DNA of 64,000 nucleotides, from NCBI GenBank assembly GCA_003184365.1, contig NKYR01000042.1, positions 124,001 to 188,000 of the forward strand. The letters run 5' to 3'. Below are positions 42,948 through 54,046 of this stretch, in pieces. Below the pieces are notes generated by a model. The model ran no database searches and was not told the origin of the DNA. It worked only from the letters and a program-made list of their open reading frames with translations. A program made the position numbers and the translations under genes. Positions within the stretch are counted from its first letter, which is position 1, and the number at the start of each line of letters is the position of its first letter. The stretch is from Evernia prunastri. Its lineage: Eukaryota; Ascomycota; Lecanoromycetes; Lecanorales; Parmeliaceae.

Positions 42948-45151
42948 ATGTACGATATTGTAGATACGCCCGCTGAGCATGATGGTGGAGAAGAGAAAGG
43001 AGACAGTGACGACGGGGATAGCAACGATGGGGGAAATGCTTCGGAAATGGATGGGCCGTCGGATGATGCGGTCGAGCCGGACACAACTAAAAGGGATGAA
43101 AGCAAGCGTAAGACCAAGGAGGAAAAAGAGGCCACAGCAGCGCGCGTGGAAGCTGCAACAGAAGCTGTAAGTCAACGTCATGGATAATCATAATGGGGAT
43201 ATGTGTGTCGCATCGACTTACTGACGGCTTTCGACAGCTTTTAAGTGATCGCTTCGTGTGGTCAGGCGAAAAGCCAGAACCCTTTGGAATCCTAAGAGGC
43301 CAAGCGACAGCTTATTGGAAACGAGGCGAAAGCGAAAGTCGGGGGGATTTCATCGACCGTATGCACGCGCAATGGGAGGAATTAGAGCAAGAAACACGAC
43401 GCGAGATTTTGGAGCTCAGAAGCACCCAAGCATCCATTCGCATCGGCAATGACGGAGAAGTTGAATACGTCGATTTCGTGTGGAGACGTCGGAATGTGCG
43501 CTGTGAAACCTTCCGGAAAGTCGACTTGAGTAATCCCAAAGACGGGTTCAAGTCTAGCAAGATACTCGACAATTTTGAGAGGAAGATGGCGGACTATGAT
43601 AGAAAAAGTCTGGTGAAAAAGAAGATTTGGGCGCAAGTCCTCCAATACATAGTAGCAAAGAAGGCAATGGAGGCGTCCGCGAAGCTTGCGTCCGGAGAGC
43701 AAGTGAAGAAGCTCATTGAAGGGGGTTACGAAACAATGGACAGTCTTGAACGAGATGAGTGGAGGGATTGGATCGCAAACGAGAAACGAGACGTACAGAC
43801 AAATGTTGAGTACAAAAAATACCATAGCGCCGTCATTGAAAGCTGGGAGAGCTGGGGCAGCGGAGGCAAGGAGTGGACCAAAGATAAGAAATTGAACAAC
43901 GACCGCAATCTATTTGCCTCTAATCCGGCGAACGATATCCTCCGCAGGCCATCCTCCAACGACGACGTCAAAGCGATCTATATCGCCTTTGACAAGAAGG
44001 ACAAAGTCATCGCTTTCCTCGATCCTCAGGGTATCCCGTGGTCTTACGATGAGGAGGTTCACAAGCACATGAGAGACGACACGCACGAATTTTACTCGAC
44101 GATCAAGGTGCCCCTCAATAAGGGCAATAAGCGCCATACCTCACAGGGGCAGCATCTGAAGAACAACCCTGCACTCAACCCGGATTGGTGCGGCAGCGAT
44201 CATTATGGCCACTGGCACGCTCAACAGCATACGAAGCATCCTATCTACGAGACAAGCGATTCACAAAAGCTCAACGCCACAGTGAGGCAGCTCTTGCTCC
44301 AGTTCCTCAAACATACTGGCGGACCCATGACCAGGTTGCTGGACTTCTGGTTCGGAGTGTGGGAACCCGAGCTGCGACAGCGGTACCGCGACATTTATGC
44401 AGGCTCATCAGAGTTCGCGCGTTTGCCACCGGTCAATGAGGACCATCCCGAGACGTACTGTCTGCGTGTCAGCGTCTGCAACAGGCCTACAGACGAACAT
44501 CGCGACCAAAGTGACATCAAAGGAGGACTCACGGGGCTAGTGCATCTAGGTGATTTCCAAGGTACGCATGACACAAATCTCAGAGTGAGTAGACTAATTC
44601 AAACAGGGGCGGCAATGTGTATCAATAAGCTTGGTATTGCTCTTGACGGGTATGGCGACGGCGCTGTGGTGTTGTTCAGAGGTACGGAAATGAAACACTA
44701 TATCTCCCAGTGGACAGGAAGCTATCGCTATGCCTTTGATCACACCACACACCAATTGGTGGAGGACGCAGTCAGAGAACATGATAGAACCGGCAGGTGG
44801 GGACCAAGTAAGGACTCGAGACGATCGAAAGACCGTAAAGGTGCCACGAAATCGAAGAAACCCGACGACGAGGATGACGGAAATCCAGGTGGAGGAAACG
44901 CGTCCGGGAAGCCGCAAGGCAATACGAAGAAACGCCCGCGTGATGACGATGGCGAGGGGCAGCCTGATGAAGATCCTGCGCCTAGAAAAAAGGCGAAGAC
45001 TTCGGCGGTGAAGGGAAAGGGGCAAGTCCGAGCAGTTGAACAGAAGAGTGACCGGGTTCAGAAAATTGAATCGAACAATAAGCTGCCTGAGAAGCCAAAG
45101 GTGGCGAAGTACAGTAAGAGAGGAACAAGGCAGAAGCAGAGGGATGACTAG
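42948..45151 (+). CDS. Nuclear 2OG-Fe(II) dioxygenase-like protein (TET/JBP-type fold suspected), 5' end uncertain
   Basis: Exons 42948-43166, 43238-44561 and 44607-45151, phases agreeing; the last intron is 45 nt. After an acidic, then lysine-rich N-terminus comes a long helical charged region. The C-terminal catalytic-looking part has EHRDQSD (a His-x-Asp metal motif), LGDFQG joined to GAAMCINKLGIAL, DGAVVLFRGTEMKHYISQWTG (two pieces: DGAVVLFRGTE, MKHYISQWTG) holding the distal His, and YRYAFDHTTH with a candidate 2OG-binding Arg. This order matches fungal 2OG-Fe(II) dioxygenases related to the TET/JBP group, which oxidise methylated bases; a DNA or RNA substrate is inference only. The tail has nuclear localisation signals (KKRPRDDD, PRKKAKT). 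The first ATG in this frame is 42948, but the frame is open further upstream, so an N-terminal exon is probably missing. Confidence 0.6.
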
Positions 45152-45704
45152 GTGATGGGCGAGATAGAAGTGAAAAGGTGCAAATGCTACGGTTAGAGGT
45201 TGCGCGGGCTGCTGGAAGTAATGGTCTGCGTCATGATGTTTATGAGGTTAGCAAGACCTCGAACTCTTTTGGTTTTGAGACAGGTAATGCCGCACTCAAC
45301 TCTGCCAAATTTCTATTTCTGGTGTCATCCTGTCGTTGCTACCTTTCAATTGAGATTTTGCTTCATTGTCATCTCAATACCTACCTCTTGAAACCTACAT
45401 CGCGTTGGAAATACCCTCGAGCCTCGATGCTTGCGCTTGGCTTGAATGAAGAGCGAGTATACTTAGGACGGGCGACAGGATAGGTACTAAAATGATATCC
45501 GCCCGGGTAGCGCGACTATCTCCGGGCGCAATGGCGAGCGATTTCTACTGCGCGCTGTAGCCGAAATGCGGGACTTGAAGCTCGGACTCGAGGACTGGAA
45601 AATATTTGTATTACCATGGGCGACCGCGCTCCCATGCCCTCCGTTGTAGAATACTTTGGTTCCCTCAAAATCCCTTTGTCTGCTCAAAAGTAACGCTTTT
45701 GTCA
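45152..45704. other. Intergenic between convergent genes
   Basis: About 550 bp without a gene. A GC-rich stem (CGCCCGG / CCGGGCG) occurs near 45502-45530 and could be a 3'-end structure. Confidence 0.45.
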
Positions 45705-48700
45705 CTACCCCAAAATGACAGTCTGAACGTACATACCGCTCCTCAACCAAGCATCCTTGTACACCCTTCCAATTCCCAGTCGCCTCGCTATGAGTTCATT
45801 GCGATTCCACTGAACAAGCATGACGTTATAAAGTGGGTATCGTGCACTCTGATCGTCGTATTCTCTGACCCTTTCATCTCCGAATCCAAGATACTCAGCT
45901 TCGGAGAGGACTACGAAGGCGTGAGACTCCCATTTTAGGAAAAGAGGAGAACTTCCATCAAGGGTTACGACGCCTTCGATAGACTGGCCGTTTTCCTCAT
46001 GGCATGTATGTGAGGTCGCTGGAGCGAACGTAAATCGTAAAGGATAATCGTGAACATCCTTTCTGAGGAATTTCTTGAACTGGAAATTTCGAGAAACACT
46101 AGTCCGGAAAAGAAGGTGGGTGCTATTCAGGTTGTATAGCACTGCGTTGGGTAGACTCCACTGGGCTCTCTCGCAGTCTTCAATGCCTGGAGGCAGTCCA
46201 TCCCATTCCACTGGCAGTCTCTGTCCATCGGCAAGCGGCAGCGGGATACCAAGTCCATTGTGGTTAATGGCTCGAAGTCGTTGGCTGACCACAGTATACC
46301 ATCGGACGAGGGGTCGAAATCTCTCTTGCCCGAACTCCTGGGGTTCTCTGTCTAGCATGTCTTGCTCGTTCGATATGGCGGTAAAGGGTTTCTCGTAAGA
46401 AATGCGTCCGACCCATCCTGCCCAACTCCAGCTTGGAAGCTGGAGCTCTGATGATCCTCTGCGTTCAAGCTTTTCCACGGGAAGCCATAGGACTGCAGCA
46501 TCCAATAATGCTTCGGGGAGGCCGTAATTGTCGATCACGGGGCATCCAAAACACCGTTCGAAAATACGCAATAGGCCTGCCAGAGCTCCGAGAACATCGT
46601 CTGGATAGGTCATGTCGCGGTGTGTGTACTGCTCGATGACCTTAACGTACTCTGTAAATGTGCCAGACCGTACGACTATGGTTCTACCATCTCGGGATTT
46701 TGTGATGCTTCCATCCACATATCCTTTCCTCGCATTCAAGCCAAGGTATTGTGGCTTAATTGACAGCCAAGGAAAAGGATCAGGCTCGCTTCCAACATCT
46801 ACTCCAGGTAAATCTTCGTGGGCAGTCATTCCACGGCAGTGCCATGTCAGTTTACCCCCTTCAAATATCATTAACCGACGTGATAGCAGTCGTTCCTGTA
46901 GTGTCCAAGCGCGACTGTTCCAAAGTGTTTTCTCTATAGTATTTACGTCTGGCCAATGAGCCAAAAGGCTTTCTCCGTTGTTCAGCTTTGCCACTGGCTG
47001 AAAGACCTCGCGAGATCCAGGCAAGACCCCGGGGATTCCCGTCATGGCGTTCGATGAGTCTGCAGCTACCAAAGTGACTATAGCGTTGCCATATATGCGG
47101 TCCATTGATTCGATCTGGGCATGTTTCTCGAGTCTGTCATCCTGTTGGATGCAGAGAGCGTCAATCCACAAATAACGCTGTCCCATCCTTCGTACCACAA
47201 TCATGGCGTCTCGTATTGTCATCGGTATGTGTTCCTTCAGGAACGGCAGTAGACCGAAATCCATATGCAGCTGCTTGGTGTTCTTCTTATCAAGAGTAAA
47301 ATTCTGTGCCCCGCCCCACACATAGCTAAGAGCAACATAGCGACACCACCGTGTATTAGGGGCATGAAACTCTACCAAACACCATTGATCAACGTCGATT
47401 AGTCGAACAAAATCTGGCGGTTTGGTCAAGAAAGACCATCCCTGTTCTTTACATTTGGAGCCATGATGTTGCTCGCAATGTTCCAGCCACATTCGACTTC
47501 TGCCAATATTGATGCGACCCGGATCGAGCACAAACGCGTAATTCAGAATTGGCTGATCGTCTATTGAATATGTATAGGTTGGCGCGGCTTCGATTGCGAG
47601 TTTAAATTGACTCAAAGTTGCCAGCTGTGCACGAGGCCCTCGACCATACCCTCTCAGCCTCGCATCTAGAGTACCAGGCACGACTGGAAGTCTTTTCACT
47701 TCGATGTAGCAAGGAAGATGTCGCTTCGCCATTTTTTCCGATGTCAGCGGTGCGCTAGGCGACCTTGAGGTGAGGTTTAGCAGGCCTTTGGTCACCACGG
47801 CAGAAGCCACATTCAAGCCGAGATTCAGTAAGAGTGACAATGCCAGGTCTCCCGTCGATCGACCGAGTTTGCTCATTCGATGCGTGCTGTCACTTTCAAC
47901 GCTCCTCGACTCTTCGCCGGGCTGAGCTTTACCATCTCCAAAAGGCCATACTCCTTGATTAAAGATTAACCACTCGTGGAATGATTTTTGCTTGATCGGC
48001 TCTTGATTCAGACCCTCGACACGATTGCGCACTACATGAGGGCCCCTTAGGTACTTTGCTACTTGGGGGTGTTTGAACGGGTCGTATTCAGGTACACATA
48101 GAGTCTCCAATAGTAGTCTACACAGGCGGCAATGCTTTCTGTGCTTCATAATCCGAGGGAGAGCCGATCTCCAGACTGTTTGCCCAAGCTCTGCCGATAC
48201 AAGTTTTTGACATTGGCTGCAAAGGTAGTCTGAGGTACCGGAAGCCTTGCGATAATCTGCGATGTCTTCGCGCCATGGCCTGAGTACTTTCACGGCTTTC
48301 GCGCGCAGTCTCTCCCTCTTGGATATAGGCTGATCGATATACTCAGAATCACCTGATGATTCGGATTGGTCACTGGAAGATTCAGAGCAGGCACTTGAAC
48401 TTCTGCAGTAAGCATTCGATGTGTCGGAGGAAGCACTCGATGGTTCGTAGGAAGCATTCGATGGTTGGGAGCAAGCACTTGATGGTTCGGAGCAGTCACT
48501 GGATGACTCGGAGCAGTCACTGGATGACTCGGAGCAGTCACTGGGTGATTCGGAGCAGTCACTAGATAATTTGGAGCAAGCACTCGATGGTTCGGAATTA
48601 CTAGAGCTACTAAATCAATGTATTTGTCAAGAAACATTTACAGAGAGATAAGGATATACGCACATCTCAAGGCTCCTGCGTAGATGTGACGGCAATGCTG

Positions 48701-48803
48701 ACAGACGAGGCCCATCAATTGGCGCAGTATATACTCGACCAAGCGAATGCGGTAAGGATGTACACGATGGCCGCGGAGGTTGAATACCATGTTGCCGGTC
48801 CAT
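45705..48803 (-). CDS. Large HET-domain protein with Ser/Asp/Cys repeat tract
   Basis: Two exons (48803-48664, 48609-45705; 54-nt intron, phase 2) give about 1014 residues. After 46 residues of exon 1 comes a tract of seven-residue repeats (variants of S-S-S-D-C-S-E), about residues 48-130, encoded by the 21-bp array at 48369-48598. A zinc-binding-like N-terminal block follows (YLCSQCQ, then KHCRLCRLL, about 175-212). The HET domain spans about 471-612: YVALSYVWGGAQN, then RYLWIDALCIQQDD and NAIVTLVAADSS, with SRAWTLQERLLSRR later. HET proteins trigger cell death in heterokaryon incompatibility. If exon 1 were dropped there is no ATG before the array, so this start is preferred. It is divergent from the short-chain dehydrogenase across 646 bp. 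Confidence 0.85.
48369..48598. repeat. Coding 21-bp tandem array, about 11 units
   Basis: Successive 21-bp units begin at 48369, 48390, 48411, 48432, 48453, 48474, 48495, 48516, 48537, 48558 and 48579 (the last one partial). Units 48495 and 48516 are identical (GTCACTGGATGACTCGGAGCA); the others differ at a few bases. Because 21 is a multiple of three, copy-number change keeps the HET protein in frame and would alter only its Ser/Asp/Cys tract. Confidence 0.9.
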
Positions 48804-49449
48804 AGCGAAGCTGAATTGACAAGCCTTGCCTCTTAGCTACAGCCTTGTCTGAGATTTTGAGATACGCTGTTGGCGGGACGTATCATTCCTCAGATGATTC
48901 GGACTGTTCATCCAAGGGCATATAATCGTCTACATAGACGCGATACACATGATTCCTAGCTCGTCCACCGTTTGGGTTCATCCGGACTCATCCGGACGTA
49001 GCCGAACTTGCTGGAAGTGAAATTTATGGTAGCGGAAGACTGTAGCGTTAATAACCTAGTGAGTGATTGTATTGCCAAGAGTATGTAATGCATGTACAAA
49101 AGACAGAATGAAAAGAGAAATATGTAGATGAATGGAGAATGATATATTCTATAGAGGCTTGCGGCTGTCCGCTCAATATCTTAGAGTAACTTTCTCAGGT
49201 AGCGTGGATCTCGAATGACAGCGTAGTCCCGGCGATTCAATTCAACTTGAGTTAATTGATTGGAGAACCTGACGGTTCGCTGCTACTGTCGTTGCATAGC
49301 GACCGTCAGCAGTGCAGGAACAGTCTGCATCTTGACGTCACTTAGGGCCGAACATCCACATCCACGTACACATACACTCCGCATCCCAGTGTTCATTATG
49401 GCAGCTACAAAATTTCTTCAACCCACAGTTCTGGCTAGGAAACGACACC
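48804..49449. promoter_or_regulatory. Divergent promoter between HET gene and dehydrogenase
   Basis: 646 bp between two start codons. It holds a perfect tandem repeat of TCATCCGGAC at 48978-48997, a possible regulator site with two CCGG cores. No gene seen inside. Confidence 0.4.
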
Positions 49450-50569
49450 ATGGCGCAAGAAGAACTGACGTCTAATGGTACGCCTCTTAGCTGATTCAGT
49501 CTCGAGTCCAGCCCACTGACACTGAACTCTAGGCTTCAATTTCACCAAGACCACCCATACCCACACCTACCCTGCCATCGACCCTTCCACCAAATCTAAT
49601 CTGACAGGCAAGAATGTCTTTATCACTGGCGCCTCCAAAGGTGTTGGCCGCGCCATGGCTCTCGGTTATGCAAAAGCGGGAGCTGCCGCAATAGGCCTGG
49701 GGGCACGGTCTGATTTATCGAGTCTGGAACAAGAGATACAGGATGCGGCTAAGAAGGCTGGGAAAATGGTGCCTCGGATATTGGCCGTGAAGCTGGATGT
49801 GGCGGACAGAGCGTCGGTGGAAATTGCGGCGAAGGAGGTGGAGAAAAGCTTCGGCCGGCTCGATATCCTTGTAAACAACGCAGGATATCTCGAGAAAGCC
49901 GTGCCAATCATCGAGAGCGACCCGGATGAGTGGTGGAAGACATGGACAGTGGTACGTCCCATTTCCATGTCTACATCCGACTGCTTTCTCTGTGTAGCTG
50001 ACAAGGGCTAGAATATGCGAGGACCGTACTTGATGACCCGCTCCTTGCTCCCACTAATGCTCAAAGGTGGTGGAAAGACCATCATCAATATTTCATCCAT
50101 CGGCGCTCTTTTTACCAGGTCCGGCTTTAGTTCCTATCAAACCGGAAAACTCGCTATTGTCCGCTTTTCCGAGTTCATAAATACCGAGTACGGCTCTCAA
50201 GGCATCCTTTCCTTCGCTATCCATCCCGGGGGCATCATGACTGAGCTTGGGAGCGTGTTGCCCAAGGAGATACACAACCGTAAGCTTCCCTATCAGTTGG
50301 TACCATTGGCGTGGTTTTGTCTTCTTGAAGGAAACGCTGAAGCAGATGCCACAAGCGTGCATGACTGTGTCATGATGCTAATCTTGCCTCTAGTCCTCAC
50401 GGATACTCCCGAAGTTGCCGGGGATACGATAGTCTATCTGACGCAGGAGCGGCAGGAATGGCTTGCTGGGAGGTACGTCAGCTGCACGTGGGATATGCCG
50501 GAACTTTTCCAAAAGAAGGATGAGATCGTCAAGAAAGACCTCTTGAAGATCAGGATGGCTGTAACCTAG
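49450..50569 (+). CDS. Short-chain dehydrogenase/reductase
   Basis: Four exons (49450-49477, 49533-49951, 50012-50279, 50394-50569) give 296 residues, phases all agreeing; the first exon is only 28 bases. The Rossmann fold shows TGASKGVGRAM (glycine-rich NAD(P) motif), LDVAD, NNAG, NISSIGA with the catalytic Ser, and YQTGK with the catalytic Tyr and Lys. The C-terminal part has GDTIVYLTQERQEWLAGRYVS, split by the third intron just before it (LLTDTPEVAGDTIV). Classical SDRs oxidise or reduce alcohols and ketones; the substrate is unknown. This subgroup with the WLAGRYVS end is common in ascomycetes. Soluble, cytosolic. Confidence 0.9.
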
Positions 50570-52564
50570 GAGACGCAGCTAGTCTCATCGTACCATTGCC
50601 CATGCGGAAGGGCGCAGATTTTGGACCTCTTTTCCATCGCCATTGTTCTCCAGAACATGCATCCTTGTCAAAGTTGGTGGTTTCACTGAGAATCTAGGGC
50701 CTTTTTATCTTTGGAGTTTCCCCTCATTTGCCCTCCATAGAATCCTGTCTTCCTTACCATCGCAAAGCTTCAAACTTTTCGTCCAACATGTTGCGGCACA
50801 TAGAACGTAGTGGTAGCAAGTTCCACTATGCGGCAGATAGAATCGAAGCCCCTTTAAAGAACCGTCGCGCAGAATTTTGCGCCTGCGGTTGCCATTCTAT
50901 TGTTGAAGCCTTTTCTCCACATTGCGCAAAGCTTAGGTGACTTCCTATCTTTTCTTCCTCCGAAAGCTCAGCGTCGAGGCTCTTTTTTCTGCACGCCGTT
51001 CCAGCGCCTCAAGACTTCGATTTCCGCCTCGCTACCGATCCTCATCCGCTGTCACACAACCCACAGTACACAGGCATCGTTCACGACTCCGAACAGAGCC
51101 GTCACCACAATCGTCCACATCGCAAAGTCCAGCTCAAATACACTCCCTGTCTTTAACGGGATCCCACGCACGAGCCCTACCGCCAAGACAACGCCGGCAT
51201 CTGCACCGTAGGCTACAGGCGACCGCCTTTGCCACCGCGTCTACATCCTCGCCTGTCTGCCTCGAGTTCTTCTCCTGCCTTATCTTTCTCTTAGATGTCG
51301 AAAGACCGGCCTTCGACATTTTTCACCCAAGACCAAAGAACAGCGCTGTTGGGACTTTAACATGTTGGAAACGATGGGTGGTACTAAGACGCAGGTCATG
51401 AATGTAAACGGGAAATTCGGGCTGTGGAGATTCGGATCATCTTACATTGGCGGCTGATTTTTGAAGAGGCTGTCTTCACCTCCAGATCCTCTTACGATTG
51501 ATGACGGCAGGGATGATCATATCTGGGATCAAGGTTAGTCCTCCAGTATTCAACACATCTTGGTAAAGTTGGACAGAATCCCTTTCAGACACTATGTGTC
51601 TTAAAGGCCCCTGGGTCTGCGCTACAGTATCCGCCATTCTACATTCCACCATCCCAGAATGATCCTGCTTGCGACTCGCTGCTTCAATCGTGCCTTGGCG
51701 CTATATGGTTGCGACGCGGTCCGTCACACCTATAGGTTCGGCTCTAAACGAACGGGACGGGTGAAGAAGGTTGATGGTTATGTCTGACCCGTATCTATTT
51801 ATGATAGGGAGCTTGAGAATTGAGCGCACTTGCCAGTTGGTTGGGGATGGCTTTGTCTGCTTGTCTGTGGCAAGCCATGGTGTGGCTCTTCTCAAATGAC
51901 GAGAAAGTAATTTGTCTGGAGAACATCAAAACCCAGCTGCTAAAAAAAAGATCTATTATCTACTACAACACTACTCGAAGCTAGCTGGCCATTATATGCA
52001 AGACACTATCATATCCTCCCGGTTGATGTTCTTCTGCTTTTACCCAAAATTTAACAGAGGTTAGATGACACCTGTTTGAGGAAGAAATCCTAAAGCTAGA
52101 CCGTGAGAAGGAGCGCCATGCAATGTCGTCGGCAATTAATCGTGGATTTAAATCGTCGACCCTTACTGGAGATATCGAGCCAAAAATAATGTCTTGTTCC
52201 TGAATGCTCCTAGGATGTAACAGTCCTGATTTGCCAGAATGACGCAACGGCTGATGAGGCGTTTCCCAATGAATCACTGAGTCAAACTTTTATGTGTTAT
52301 AAGCAAAGCCACAACACATCGGTAAGTCACGTACTGTGCTATTTACTCTAGTTGTGTTGATCGCTTTGATCGCGTTGATTGTGTCGAAAGATGTGTTAAC
52401 TGTGTTATCTCTGTTTATTTCGTCAAGACTGCCGGGATATATGTTCACTTCATCTCGATTACCGCCATTAACTGTTATCAAACTCAGTAGCTACTTTCTA
52501 CGAGGAGTCCAGGTACTGCTCACATCTATCTTCACTACCAACATCATCTTCAGGGTTTATCACG
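50570..52564. other. Gene-free 2 kb stretch
   Basis: No coding region with recognisable features on either strand; short frames near 50900-51400 are C-rich chance frames. The right end is the leader of the GNAT gene. Confidence 0.5.
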
Positions 52565-53350
52565 ATGTCCCTCCGAGTGGCTCATTGTATCCCTACTGAT
52601 GGCCCTACGATTGGCTCTCTCGAGACCTCCACGGTGTCCAGGTTCCTCCAACTACAGCTCGGCGACGCCACTCCTGCGTCCTTGGAAAACTGGCTCGCCC
52701 ATGACTACTCTTCCGCCATCTCCAGTACTCAGACTACGCAAGATGAGGCTAATGGAGTATTTCTCAAAGTGGTGGACCAAAAAGCAAATGACGATGAGGA
52801 GGGAGCCATGATCTCATTCGTTACATGGGAACTACCGGAGGACGACAACGCGCCGAAGTCTGGTGGTGGCAACAACCTACCACTACCATCGGGTATAAAT
52901 TTCGAGTTCATCTATGCGGCATCATACCAAATGAGACAGATGCGCAACAGAGTATTGAATGGAAGGAAATGCTTCAGTGAGTTTGCCAAACATCTCTTGA
53001 AGAGTAAGGTATAGAATCGCTTGCTAAAGTAGTGGACTCTTCTCTCTCCCCTAGTGCTCAGCCACGTTTCCACATTCCCCAAACACCAACGTCGCGGAGC
53101 TGCCACATTACTTGTGACCTGGCCCTTCGATCGGGCCGATCGAGAAGGAATAGTGTGCTACCTGAACAGCCAACCGGACGGCCAAGGTGTAAAGCTGTAT
53201 GAGAGACTAGGTTTTAAGAAGGTGGATGAGTGTCACGTCGATTTGACGAAATGTGGACTCCAGGGCGTGTACACGCATGTGGCTATGGTGAGGGAGCCAA
53301 AGAAGTTGGCGGCAGAGCCGGAGGCTACCGGCCAATTGGATGACTCGTAG
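52565..53350 (+). CDS. GNAT-family N-acetyltransferase
   Basis: Two exons (52565-52976, 53055-53350; 78-nt intron, phase 1) give 235 residues. The acetyl-CoA-binding motif A is FPKHQRRGAATLLVTWPFDRA (two pieces: FPKHQRRGAATLL, VTWPFDRA), with the Gln/Arg-x-x-Gly-x pyrophosphate loop formed by QRRGAA. Then YLNSQPDGQGVKLYERLGFKK gives motif B, ending in YERLGF as usual. The N-terminal part (EGAMISFVTWELP) matches the preceding strands. Such proteins move an acetyl group from acetyl-CoA to an amine on a small molecule or protein; the target is unknown. Ordinary length for a fungal single-domain member. Confidence 0.88.
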
Positions 53351-54046
53351 AGAGACGAATGTTAAGAAAATGAATGTCTATGTCGATGCTGCACAATAGC
53401 AAGGGGGAAATGGAATAAATATCTTGCTAGCAATGCAAATCAGAAGATATGTCATGCCGTCACCAGGTATCTATTCCATGTCGCGAAATACAGACATGGC
53501 TTCTCTTCCAGGCGCACTTCTTCCTACAGACTCTGCAACGGAATAGCAGCATGTCATAGACCTGGTTCTACCGACGCTGCACACATTGGACATCTGAGAC
53601 TTCTTTAAGAGATTTGACCACAGAGCCGAGAAACCGCTCAAATCAATGGAAATCACTCACGGCTTGTTATCACACCGGAGTTCTAGAAATACCTATCTGT
53701 TCAATATGGTGGAATCTTCCTAGGACATCTTCGCCAAAGAGTCGCCCTTGTCCACAATTTAGACAGTGACTACTCTGACGACATACAGAGTTCTATCGCT
53801 TCTGGTATTCTTGCCAACAAAATCGTGCACACATGTTTAAGCAAGCTGACGAAGAATTCATATCGCGGAACACTGGCTTAGTCATTTTTGCTTTCAGCCT
53901 CATGATCTCGACCAATGGGACTCGCAGTAATGGCAAGGCTGCATGGAGGGGCTATTTTTCGAGGGGCTGTGTCGCATTGAAAACGTGTTCCCAACCTCTG
54001 TAGAGTTGTAGCTTCACAACGACAGAAGCGCAAAGCTGATACCAAC
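53351..54046. other. Intergenic
   Basis: About 700 bp with no supported gene; the promoter of the G-alpha-like gene is expected at the right end. Confidence 0.5.
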
